Below, in pieces: positions 35,885-43,932 of a stretch of 64,000 bases of DNA. The notes under the pieces were generated by a model, which saw only the letters and a list, made by a program, of their open reading frames with translations, was not told the origin of the DNA and made no database searches. How positions within the stretch are numbered: the stretch's first letter is position 1; every line of letters begins with the position of its first letter. A program made the position numbers and the translations under genes. The DNA lies in the NCBI GenBank assembly GCA_963715895.1, contig OY970284.1, positions 1,302,001 to 1,366,000 of the forward strand. Reading direction: 5' to 3'. Origin of the DNA: JADGNZ01 sp963715895. Lineage in GTDB: Bacteria > Acidobacteriota > Thermoanaerobaculia > Gp7-AA8.

Positions 35885-38667
35885 TTTGTCTTTGGCAACG
35901 TAATCGTGAATTCGGCTCCCTGGCCGGGTGTGCTCTCGACCGTCACATCGCCGTCCGAGGCGTGCAGGATACGCCGGGTGATGGCCAGGCCAAGGCCGGT
36001 GCCACCCTGGCCGCGTCTGGTAGTGACGAGAGGCTCGAAGATTTTGCCGATCATGTCTGCCGCGATTCCCTTGCCGTCGTCCTTGATGCGGATGAAGATC
36101 TTCGAACCGTTTTCCTCGGCGGAGATCCAGATGTTTCCGCCGTAGGCGACCGCATCGCGGGCGTTGAGAAGGATGTTCGTCAGAACCTGCTGCAGGTCGT
36201 GGAAGTTCCCCTGCACGACCGTGTCTGAGACCGGCCCGACGTGAACGTGGATGTCTCTCGGCGTGAAGAGATCCTCATGCAGCGTCACCGTAGCGGTGAT
36301 GAGGGCGGGGATGTTGACCATCTCGCGCGACCGGGGACGGTTGGCGATGAGGTCGAGCAGATTGTTGACGAGGTGCGACGCGCGGAACGACTGCGCCTCC
36401 ATCTTCTTGAGCAGCCGGTAGCGCGGATCGTCCGGCTGTGTGTCGGCGAGCAGGAGTTGCGCGTAGGACGAGATGCCGGTCAACGGCGTGTTGACCTCGT
36501 GCGCAACGCCGGCGGCCAGGAGTCCGAGCGAGGCCAGACGCTCTTTGTCCTGCAACTCGCGCTCGAGGCGCACGCGCTCGGTGATGTCGCCGATGACGAG
36601 CACGCGCGCGCCGTCGGGCTCTTCGGCGTTCAGCGGACTGGCGGTGATGGTGACTTCCTTGTCCTCACCGTTGCGGTTGATGAAGTTCGTGGTGATCGAT
36701 CGAGCCTTTGTGCGGCGCATCTCGTCGTACGGCGGAAAAAGCATGGCAATCGGTTCGTCGATCACTTCGCCAGGCACCACACCGCCGAGAAGCTCCCAGA
36801 ACGCGTGATTCGCCGTCAGCACCGTGCCGTCGAACGACACGACGGCGATCGCTGATGATGACGACTCGATGATGTTCTCGTTGTACTCCTTGAGCGCGCG
36901 GATCTCTTCGAGTTGCCGGCGCAGTCTTCCGTAAAGGCGCGAGTTCTCGATGGCCAGCGCCACCGGCGCACAGAGCGACTCGACGAGGTGAAGGTCGTCG
37001 CGCGAGAGCGGCTCCTCGTTGCGCTTCGTGCCGAGGAGCAGCAGTCCCTGCAACTCGCCGCGGTTCCGCAGTGGAAAGAGATAGCGATATCCGGCGCGCA
37101 GCAACTGCCAGGGCAGCTCGCTTCCTTCCGGCAGCCGCGGCTCGGTGAGGACCAGAGGTCCCTCCGAGGGCATGGCGCCGAACTCGATGATCGTCGAGCG
37201 TCTCGGAATGTCGGCCTCGGCGTCGTAGATCACGAGCGAAGGACCTTCGCGCGTGAAGAGGTTCATCTTCTGGAGGCCGAGGGCGTCGCGAAGACGCTCG
37301 CGCATCATCGAGATCAGCTCGTGGACGTCGTGGAAGGTGGCCAGCTCCTGCGCGAATTCGGCGATGGCGCGCCGGTGCTTGTAACTGTCGCGGTAGACGA
37401 ACATCTCGATGACCGACTCGATCCGTCCCTTGACCGGGATCAGCACGCCGGCGATCAGCAGCCCGGAGGTAAAGGCCAGGAAGTTCCGCTCCAGCGCCGA
37501 CCGCTCTTCGATTACATGCGAGAGGATCAGGTTGACCGTCGAGAAGGCGATCATGCCGAAGATGAAGGTCACCGAGTACGCCAGGATCTCCTTGATGACC
37601 ACTTCGACGTCCCACAGCTTGTACTTGAGAATCGAGACGGCGAAAGCGAGCGGGATCAGCGCCAGCGGCAGGATGGAGATCGTCGAATAGATCGGTTTCA
37701 CCGAGCCGATGACGAGGTACGGCACGATGTAGACCAGCAGGAACGGCACGAAGCCGAGCGCCATGCCGAGGTAAATCCACTTGATCTGCTTCTTCCCGAC
37801 CGCCGCGGCCATGCGGTAGGTGTATGCCAGGGCCACGATGGCCAGGGTGAAGTAGATGGCGAAATGGACCAGCTCCCAATGCTGGATGAGGAGGAGGGAA
37901 CGGTACGGATTGGCGATAGCCAGACGGTTGCCGAGGACGAGGAGGTCGAGGTCCCAGGCCGCCAGAAGCGCCGGCGGGATGTACATCGCTGCGATGAGGC
38001 GCTGGTAGCGGACGATCGGCCGGGGGAAGACCAGGAAGAAATTCAGCGTCAGCGGCGGAAGCAGGATCGTGGCGAATTCTTCGACGGCCTGCAGGATCTT
38101 GTACGTCGCGTCGATGTCGCCTGCCGGCGTGTAGACGTAGACGATGAACGACAGGAGGGTGACGAAGAAGAAGAGTGTCGATTCGGTCCGCCCGCCGCGG
38201 AAGAGGGTGAAGAGTCCGATGGCCAGATAGAGGAAACCGATGAAGCTGAGGATGAGGTAGGCGTAGTCGATCTTCAGCTCGGGGACGAGGTAGTTCAGGC
38301 GGACGGTCTTCGTCTCCTGTCCCACCTGCCGGGCCACGATGAGCGGCACCTTCTGGCCGATCCGCCGGAGGGTTTTCTGCAGGCCCTCGATCTCGTTCGA
38401 CGGCGTATCGCCGATGAGCCAGATCTGATCGCCGGGACGAAGGCCGCTCGCTTCCGCGCCGCTGCCGGGGTCAACCGTCTTGACGACGACGACGCCGTTG
38501 TCGCGCGTGAAGGTGAAGTCGATCCGCTCGAATGAGGAGCGCTTGCGCTGAAACGAGGCGAATGCGCCCGCCACAATCGCCACCGTCACGGCGAGGATCA
38601 CGAGGTTGGCGAGAAGGGATCGGCGCATTAGAGATAGACGGACGTGACGCGCGTTCAGGCGATTCAA
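35815..38667 (-). CDS. Membrane sensor histidine kinase with PDZ, GAF and PAS domains
   Basis: A 950-residue kinase. In order: a signal-anchor helix (residues 15-35), a PDZ-like domain (VVVVKTVDPGSGAEASGLRPGD), about eight transmembrane helices to residue 390, a GAF domain (QELATFHDVHELISMMRERL onward), a PAS domain (NENIIESSSSAIAVVSFDGTVLTAN), the dimerisation H-box (LAAGVAHEVNTPLTGISSYAQLL) and the ATPase with GNFHDLQQVLTNILLNARDAV and GQGGTGLGLAI. It should phosphorylate the sigma54 activator immediately downstream. The stimulus is not evident; a membrane or envelope cue is likely. The C-terminal tail is repeat-encoded. Confidence 0.94.
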   Translation of the reverse strand: MNRLNARHVRLSLMRRSLLANLVILAVTVAIVAGAFASFQRKRSSFERIDFTFTRDNGVVVVKTVDPGSGAEASGLRPGDQIWLIGDTPSNEIEGLQKTLRRIGQKVPLIVARQVGQETKTVRLNYLVPELKIDYAYLILSFIGFLYLAIGLFTLFRGGRTESTLFFFVTLLSFIVYVYTPAGDIDATYKILQAVEEFATILLPPLTLNFFLVFPRPIVRYQRLIAAMYIPPALLAAWDLDLLVLGNRLAIANPYRSLLLIQHWELVHFAIYFTLAIVALAYTYRMAAAVGKKQIKWIYLGMALGFVPFLLVYIVPYLVIGSVKPIYSTISILPLALIPLAFAVSILKYKLWDVEVVIKEILAYSVTFIFGMIAFSTVNLILSHVIEERSALERNFLAFTSGLLIAGVLIPVKGRIESVIEMFVYRDSYKHRRAIAEFAQELATFHDVHELISMMRERLRDALGLQKMNLFTREGPSLVIYDAEADIPRRSTIIEFGAMPSEGPLVLTEPRLPEGSELPWQLLRAGYRYLFPLRNRGELQGLLLLGTKRNEEPLSRDDLHLVESLCAPVALAIENSRLYGRLRRQLEEIRALKEYNENIIESSSSAIAVVSFDGTVLTANHAFWELLGGVVPGEVIDEPIAMLFPPYDEMRRTKARSITTNFINRNGEDKEVTITASPLNAEEPDGARVLVIGDITERVRLERELQDKERLASLGLLAAGVAHEVNTPLTGISSYAQLLLADTQPDDPRYRLLKKMEAQSFRASHLVNNLLDLIANRPRSREMVNIPALITATVTLHEDLFTPRDIHVHVGPVSDTVVQGNFHDLQQVLTNILLNARDAVAYGGNIWISAEENGSKIFIRIKDDGKGIAADMIGKIFEPLVTTRRGQGGTGLGLAITRRILHASDGDVTVESTPGQGAEFTITLPKTNSGSVDQPIGQSDSDQSTDPLIH

Positions 38668-38888
38668 CAGGAGTGCCGTTGCAGAAATCGATCTAAATCA
38701 TTGAACATAAACGTCCGGTCGGTTGAATCGCAGCGGGCATGATGCCTTGGATCTCCAACCAAGCGAATTTGGAGCGCGGATATTTGGAGGATCGCGGGGT
38801 TCGAAGGGCGGGGTGTCGGAGTTGAGAATCTTTTGGGTCGCGATTCGTCATGCGAATTGCAACCAACTCTCTTCTGGAGAACACGACC

Positions 38889-39119
38889 ATGAACCAACGA
38901 TCACTGACTCTGCCGAAGCTGTTTTTCATCGTAAGCACCCGCGCCATCATGGGAGCTGGCGTTGCTCTGCTCGCCAGCAGGGGATTGAGCAAGCGCACGC
39001 GGCGCAATGCGGGCCTTACGCTCGCGCTCGTCGGCGCCGCTACCACGATTCCGGCGGCGCGCCTCGTCATGGAATCACGTCGGTCGCCGCTGGAGCGGCT
39101 GGCACGCAGATTTCGATAG
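38889..39119 (+). CDS. Small membrane protein, hypothetical
   Basis: A 76-residue protein from ATG 38889 (MNQRSLTLPKLFFIVSTRAIM), preceded by GGAG at suitable spacing. Two hydrophobic helices (FFIVSTRAIMGAGVALLAS and NAGLTLALVGAATTIPAARLV) are separated by a basic turn (KRTRRN). I recall similar short orphan membrane proteins in Acidobacteriota. Function unknown. The 21-bp array starts 11 bp after its stop. Confidence 0.7.
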   Translation: MNQRSLTLPKLFFIVSTRAIMGAGVALLASRGLSKRTRRNAGLTLALVGAATTIPAARLVMESRRSPLERLARRFR

Positions 39120-39129
39120 TGCCAACGGT

Positions 39130-39523
39130 ACGGTCACGCAAACGGCTGACTGCGTCACGCGAAGGAGAGACTGTGTCAAATTAGCATATCAGTGATTCAT
39201 TGGGTGAGCACGCTGCTACATTCGAAGAGAGTAGTGTTTCATGAGCTTGAAAGAGTGCTTCATGCGAGTGACCGGGTGTGTCATTAAGCGGATAAACAGC
39301 GTCATGTGAGCGAGCGATTGTGTCAAGCACGTACTCGAATGCGTCATGAATAGAAATGAGTGTGCCAATTTAGTAATCGAGTGATTCATACGAGCAAGGC
39401 GTTGTGTCTTACGAGGCAAGCAGTGTGTCGCGCATGGGAGAACGTGTTTCAGTTTAGGATCCAACTCTGTCATTCGAGTGATTCAGTCAGTCATCGCACG
39501 GACGACTGTGTCATACTTACGAG
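39130..39523. repeat. Tandem array: about 18 units of 21 bp with core TGTGTCAT
   Basis: Units start at 39130, 39151, 39172 and so on to about 39507; all are 21 bp except one of 20. Each unit has a conserved 7-8 bp block (consensus TGTGTCAT; variants TGCGTCAC, TGATTCAT, TGTTTCAT) followed by about 13 variable bases. The array ends directly at the ATG of the gene at 39524. The period equals that of the array at 22210-22440, yet the consensus is unrelated. The leftward frame gives seven-residue repeats (MTHS-like), but other frames stay open for long stretches too. Confidence 0.9.
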
Positions 39524-39922
39524 ATGAGTACGGCAAACGGGCTTGATCGGGTAGTCATCCTTGCGCGCGAGGTGACGCAACTGCGTCATCGGCTCGCGCA
39601 GATCGACGGCGAGCGCGTGCGGATCGAGGGGCAGATCGCCGAGCGCATGAAACAGATCGCCCTTGCCGCGATCGGCGCCGTCTCACCGGCCGACCTTCCC
39701 ACCGCCGTTCAACCGGCCCAGACCGAACCGATGGCTCTCAGCGCGGCCATCCTCCACGTCATTAATCAAAGCCCCGGAAGGGCATTCACCGCCCTGGAGA
39801 TCGCCGGCCTGCTCCAGATGACCGGCCGCCGCGGCCACTCCGCCATCCGCACACACCTTTCGCGAATGGCCCATGACGGCCGTGTGGCTAAGCCGGCGTT
39901 CGGAAAGTACAGGGCGCGGTGA
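39524..39922 (+). CDS. Putative DNA-binding protein (coiled coil plus winged helix)
   Basis: A 132-residue protein. Residues about 10-50 (VTQLRHRLAQIDGERVRIEGQIAERMKQI) form a coiled coil. Residues 75-130 look like a winged helix: AILHVINQSPGRAFTALEIAGLL, a turn with GRRGHSAIRTHLSRMAHDGRV, and AKPAFGKYRAR as wing. This resembles small HTH regulators. Its ATG abuts the 21-bp array, so the array may be its operator set or leader. It overlaps or lies just upstream of the Uma2 gene. Dimeric DNA binding is inference. Confidence 0.68.
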   Translation: MSTANGLDRVVILAREVTQLRHRLAQIDGERVRIEGQIAERMKQIALAAIGAVSPADLPTAVQPAQTEPMALSAAILHVINQSPGRAFTALEIAGLLQMTGRRGHSAIRTHLSRMAHDGRVAKPAFGKYRAR

Positions 39923-39963
39923 GGAAGCAACAAGTCAACCGGCGTTCGATTATCCTGAGCGCG

Positions 39964-40533
39964 ATGACCGCACCTCTGCCTCACGCACGCCACCATTACA
40001 CGTATGAGGAATACCTCGCGTACGAACGCGACAGCGACCGGAAGCATGAGTTCGACGCCGGGGAGATCCTGGCAATGGCGGGTGGATCACCGCGTCACAG
40101 CGCCCTCGCCTCGAAGATCAGCGCGGCCATCGAGAACACTCGCCCTCATGGATGCACCGCTTTCCAGTCGGATATGCGGATCCGCGTTCTCGCTACCGGC
40201 AGAGCCACGTATCCGGACGTATCGATGGTCTGTGGGGCGATCGAGCTCGATGCCGCCGACCGCAGCGGCACGACCATCACCAACCCCACACTGCTCATCG
40301 AAGTCCTCTCCCCGTCGACCGAGGAAGTCGATCGGGGAAGCAAGTGGCGAGACTATCAACGCATCCCGTCGCTGAAGGAGTATGTCCTGGTCAGCCAGGA
40401 CGCCCGCGTCGAGATCTACCGCCGTCTGTCGGATGAAAGCTGGGAGTATCTCGACGTGAGAGAAGGCGTCGTGAGGCTCCTCTCCGGTCCGGCGCTGGAT
40501 CTCTCCGTTCTGTACGACAGTCTTCCGCACTGA
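39964..40533 (+). CDS. Uma2 family (DUF820) endonuclease-like protein
   Basis: A 189-residue protein with the PD-(D/E)XK-type fold of the Uma2 family. It shows YTYEEYLAYERDSDRKHEFDAGEILAMAGGSPRHS, then YPDVSMVC and PTLLIEVLSPSTEEVDRGSKWRDY with the Glu-x-Leu and Lys of the nuclease core, and IPSLKEYVLVSQ. The family is widespread in multi-copy genomes; its biological role is unclear. A GTG at 39919 that overlaps the previous stop would add 15 residues and couple the genes; ATG 39964 gives the usual N-terminus. Confidence 0.85.
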   Translation: MTAPLPHARHHYTYEEYLAYERDSDRKHEFDAGEILAMAGGSPRHSALASKISAAIENTRPHGCTAFQSDMRIRVLATGRATYPDVSMVCGAIELDAADRSGTTITNPTLLIEVLSPSTEEVDRGSKWRDYQRIPSLKEYVLVSQDARVEIYRRLSDESWEYLDVREGVVRLLSGPALDLSVLYDSLPH

Positions 40534-40552
40534 GACCCGCTGCGCTGCCGGG

Positions 40553-40580
40553 AGGACCGGCAGCTCCGGCCACCGGTCCT
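40553..40580. terminator. Hairpin between convergent genes
   Basis: AGGACCGG (40553-40560) pairs with CCGGTCCT (40573-40580) over a 12-nt loop, between the Uma2 and lipocalin-like stops. It is likely a bidirectional terminator, though no T-run is present. Confidence 0.45.
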
Positions 40581-40595
40581 ACCTTCATCAGCGTC

Positions 40596-41033
40596 TCAAG
40601 CGACGCGCTTGAAGCGGCGGAGATACGTCTTGCCGTCGCCGATCAACAGCTCGTCCCGCACGATCTTGAACGGACGCGGCTGCGCTGTCCCGGTGTACTG
40701 GCGCAGCACGTCCGTGATGACGTTGGCGGTGACGACGCCGCTCGCGTAGTCGACCGTGTAGGTGCCGAAGTAGGCCATGTAGTTGTTGAACGAGGCCAGC
40801 ATGTCGTCGTTCGCCGTCTTGCCCATGGTCCACCACGCCGCATCGACGAGCGGCAGCGGTGGATTGATCGAGATCTGCACCGACACGTTGCCCGCCGAGT
40901 CATACACCCAGTACCCCAGCGGGGGATTCCCCCACGGATACGACTTCCCCGGCTTCCCGGGATCGTTCATGTCCCACGCCTCGACCATCTGCCAGCTACC
41001 GACGATGGGGCCGAAGTCTTTCTTTCTTGCCAT
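40596..41033 (-). CDS. Lipocalin-like domain protein
   Basis: A 145-residue beta-rich protein. IVGSWQMVEAWDM at the start is the G-x-W motif of lipocalin-like (Lipocalin_5 type) proteins, and GYWVYDSAGNVSVQI, AYFGTYTVDYASGVVTANVI and PFKIVRDELLIG are successive barrel strands. Such proteins bind small hydrophobic molecules; the ligand is unknown. No signal peptide is seen, so it appears cytoplasmic. It belongs to the same calycin fold group as the avidin-like gene 4 kb away. Confidence 0.78.
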   Translation of the reverse strand: MARKKDFGPIVGSWQMVEAWDMNDPGKPGKSYPWGNPPLGYWVYDSAGNVSVQISINPPLPLVDAAWWTMGKTANDDMLASFNNYMAYFGTYTVDYASGVVTANVITDVLRQYTGTAQPRPFKIVRDELLIGDGKTYLRRFKRVA

Positions 41034-41398
41034 TTGATTCTCCTCTCGGAGCAGAACGGACGCTCCAGTTAGGAGAGTGCCGAAAGCGGCAGTTCCCTAC
41101 CTTCAGGGGTGAAAAAAGTCATCACTTCGTCGGCCGCCGGCAAACGCCACATTCTAGCGAACCATCCGGACGTCCTCTGATTCTTCGGGCGGCGCGGCTG
41201 GATGGTTTCTCTTTCAATCATTACCGATAAGGACTGCTGAAAGGAAAGCATCGTGCACAGGGCACCACTCGGCCCTCGATCCTTTCGCTAAAGCCCTTGG
41301 GTGATAACGGCCACGGTTGCCACGTTAGCCGCTCACAAACTTCGACCACCGGACGAACAACATCGCGCGCCCCCTCGCGAGCACGGATTCAGGATTTG
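41034..41398. other. 365-bp gene-free stretch upstream of the lipocalin-like gene
   Basis: I see no supported gene. A 60-codon leftward frame (41069-41251) has no recognisable feature. The stretch must hold the lipocalin-like gene's promoter and the end of the AAA ATPase transcript. No repeat was noticed. Confidence 0.5.
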
Positions 41399-43840
41399 TC
41401 AGGCAGTCATTGCCAGCCGCGTCTTCTCCAGCAGAGGCATGAATACCATCTCCCCCTTCTTCTCGGCGAATGCGAACGCCCAGTCGACGACCGATGCCGC
41501 CTCCTGGCGGCGGCCGGCACGCAGAAGAGCGTCTGCGTAGAGGATGGCGTAGTACGTCGTGATCAGCGGGCCGGCGGTGGTGAACCATCTCTCGAATCCG
41601 TTTTCGATCTCCTTGATGCCGGCAGACACGTCTTCGAAACTCAAGGCCCACCCGTGGATCATCAACCCCAACCCCTCATAGGACGGGAATCCATGGGAAG
41701 TGGCGAGGGATAACAGTTTGTCCCCGGTCTCGCGGGTCCTGGCGACGTCGCCGGTCATCTGATACATCCAGGCGCCGGTGTTCAAGGCGATGGCAAGGCT
41801 GAACGGGTGGTTCAGCGCCTCTACTTGCGGCATGAACGCAATCCACGCTTCGCGCGCTTCGACGAAGCGGTTTTCGAGGCAGGCGGTCCAGACGTCGAAC
41901 TGGTTTACGATCACGTTCGTGTCCATGCCGTACTGCAGCAGGTGCGTGGCCGTGTCGACGGTGGGGTAGAGCTCGATTGCCTGGCGCGTGTGCTCCGTGC
42001 AGGACACTAGGTCGCCGCTCCAGAAGGCACTGTTCGCGATCGACGTATGCGCGGCGAGCACGCCTTCGGCGGATTCGATCCGCTCGGCGATCTCGAGGCA
42101 TTGCGCGGCGGTCTGGCGTGATTCGGCGAGCTCGCATCGCACGAGGTAATACGTCCAGAGCGCGAAGAGGAACTGCGTGGCTTCCGGACAGTCGGGGAAT
42201 TGGCGCGTCAGCTCGCGGGCTCGATCGTAGCGCGCCTTCAGATCGGGCGAGGTCCATCCCTGCAGCACTTTTGTAGGCGTCGACCAGCGCAGGATCAGGA
42301 TGAACTCGCGTTTGGCCCGCTCCGGCGAATCCGGAAGCAGATCGATCAGCTCGAGAGCGCGCGTGGCGTGGACCAACGCCTCGCGGTACCCGCTGACGCG
42401 CAGCGACTGATCAAGCACCTTCTCCAGATAGCGCAGCGCATTCTCGGCGTCGCCGGCCTGATCGTAGTGATAGGCGATATCGGTCGCGATTTGATCGGTG
42501 TCGCCTTCGTACATCTCTTCCAGCATCGCGGCGACGTCACCGTGCATCAGCATCTTCTCGGCGTCGCTGAGGCTCCCGTACAGGTATCGCTGCACCAGTG
42601 CGTGCGCGAAACGGTAGTGCGCCAGGACCCGCCGCCCACGCCGGTGCACCGCCATCTCGATGACGAGGCCATGCCGTTTTGTGAGATCCGCGGAGAGCAG
42701 CTTCAGAAGCCGCCGTTCGTCGACGTTCTGGATCTGGGCCACGATCTGCGCCAGAAAATCGGTCCTGCCGGCGCCGACACTGGCCACGGTGAGAATCTCG
42801 CGCAGCTCGTTCTCGAGCCGGCCGATCCTCTCGCCGATGACCCCTTCGATCCGCGGCGGCAGATCGGACCACGACACTTCCCGCGCCACGACCCAAGCCC
42901 CATCCTCGTCGCGCGCCAGGCAGCCTCGTTCGCGCAGGTCGCGGACCAGCTCGACCGTGAAAAGGGGATGGCCGTCGGTGTGGCGCAGCAGCGCGGCGCG
43001 GAACGGATCGTCGATCCGATTCGGCTCGCTGTCGATGATCTGATCGACGAAGGCCCGGCGTTCGTCAGATGTGGACTTGCCGAGGTCGATGACGACGTCG
43101 CCGAAATAGCGTTGCAGCTCGAACAGCACCTGCTCGAGCGGATGACGGTCGCTGCCGCGGCCCATGGCCATGTCGTTCGGGCGGAAGGTGCCGATGAGAA
43201 GAAGCCTGGCCTGCTTGATCTGACGCGCGATATGGAAGAACAACGCGATCGACGAGGCGTCGGACCACTGCAGGTCGTCGAGCGCCAGGATGAGTGGCCG
43301 CTCCTGCGCAACGGTCTGCAGCACCTCGGTGTACTGCCGGAAGATCTTCTCCTGATCGAGCTCGGCCGGAAGCTTCGGCTTCCCGTCCTTGCTGATCCAT
43401 CCAGCTTCACGCGCGAAGGCCATACCGGCGTCAGCGACCAGCTTCGAGCCGGGGATGAATACGTTGATCAGCTCGGGAGCGATGTTGGCCAGGACCGTCC
43501 TGGCCGCCGAGAGGAGGTTCGAGGCGGAAGGTTTGGCTTCGGTGTCGCCGGTCAGGACCTTCAGGATGTCGCGGAACGGCAGATACGCGTCGCCCGCGCC
43601 GGTAGCCGAGCTGCATTCGCCCATGGCCCATGCGAACGGTGGCGTCGATGTCTCCGCCCGGCGGAAGACTTCCGCGAGCAGCGTTGATTTTCCGGAGCCC
43701 GCCTCACCCGCGAGGAGGAGAACGCGCGGTTTACCGGAACGCGCATCGTCGAGCGCTTCCTGCAAACGCGCTAATTCGCGTGTTCGGCCGGCGAAGCTGC
43801 CGACAGCGAATGCGGATACGTCCGCGGCCGATGTAGTCAT
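41399..43840 (-). CDS. AAA ATPase with TPR-like C-terminus (STAND-type signalling protein)
   Basis: An 813-residue protein from ATG 43840 (MTTSAADVSAFAVGSFAGRTRELARLQEAL). The AAA_16 ATPase has Walker A LLLAGEAGSGKSTLL and Walker B LILALDDLQWSDASS, and is followed by a winged-helix-like region (HTDGHPLFTVELVRDL onward). From about residue 430 the protein is all-helical and TPR-like (AGDAENALRYLEKVLDQSLR, CTEHTRQAIELYPTVDTATHLLQYG). It resembles the MalT/adenylate-cyclase-linked STAND group, but no HTH or cyclase domain is attached, so the output is unknown. It diverges from the pepsin-like gene with 92 bp between starts. Confidence 0.85.
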   Translation of the reverse strand: MTTSAADVSAFAVGSFAGRTRELARLQEALDDARSGKPRVLLLAGEAGSGKSTLLAEVFRRAETSTPPFAWAMGECSSATGAGDAYLPFRDILKVLTGDTEAKPSASNLLSAARTVLANIAPELINVFIPGSKLVADAGMAFAREAGWISKDGKPKLPAELDQEKIFRQYTEVLQTVAQERPLILALDDLQWSDASSIALFFHIARQIKQARLLLIGTFRPNDMAMGRGSDRHPLEQVLFELQRYFGDVVIDLGKSTSDERRAFVDQIIDSEPNRIDDPFRAALLRHTDGHPLFTVELVRDLRERGCLARDEDGAWVVAREVSWSDLPPRIEGVIGERIGRLENELREILTVASVGAGRTDFLAQIVAQIQNVDERRLLKLLSADLTKRHGLVIEMAVHRRGRRVLAHYRFAHALVQRYLYGSLSDAEKMLMHGDVAAMLEEMYEGDTDQIATDIAYHYDQAGDAENALRYLEKVLDQSLRVSGYREALVHATRALELIDLLPDSPERAKREFILILRWSTPTKVLQGWTSPDLKARYDRARELTRQFPDCPEATQFLFALWTYYLVRCELAESRQTAAQCLEIAERIESAEGVLAAHTSIANSAFWSGDLVSCTEHTRQAIELYPTVDTATHLLQYGMDTNVIVNQFDVWTACLENRFVEAREAWIAFMPQVEALNHPFSLAIALNTGAWMYQMTGDVARTRETGDKLLSLATSHGFPSYEGLGLMIHGWALSFEDVSAGIKEIENGFERWFTTAGPLITTYYAILYADALLRAGRRQEAASVVDWAFAFAEKKGEMVFMPLLEKTRLAMTA

Positions 43841-43932
43841 GATGGGGATGTATCCATTATCTTCTGAAAAGGTGAAAGAATGCATGAACACACCATTCGC
43901 CGCAACGATGCATTGACTGCAAGGAGGTCATT

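Noticed and set aside
36913..38535. 540-codon rightward frame opposite the histidine kinase
   Set aside because: Shadow of a GC-rich gene: Asp/Glu/Arg-rich, no motif, fully inside the kinase gene.
39216..39473. Leftward 85-aa reading frame with MTHS-like heptads in the second array
   Set aside because: Composition follows directly from the repeat unit; no upstream initiation signal; it spans only part of the array.
22210..39523. CRISPR or TIGR-like guide arrays
   Set aside because: Units of 21 bp are too short for CRISPR. The first array has no variable spacers and the second only 13-bp intervals. No cas, tas or nuclease effector gene lies next to them, apart from a Uma2-type gene common genome-wide.
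41069..41251. 60-codon leftward gene upstream of the lipocalin-like gene
   Set aside because: No homology, no clear ribosome-binding site, and composition does not separate it from chance.
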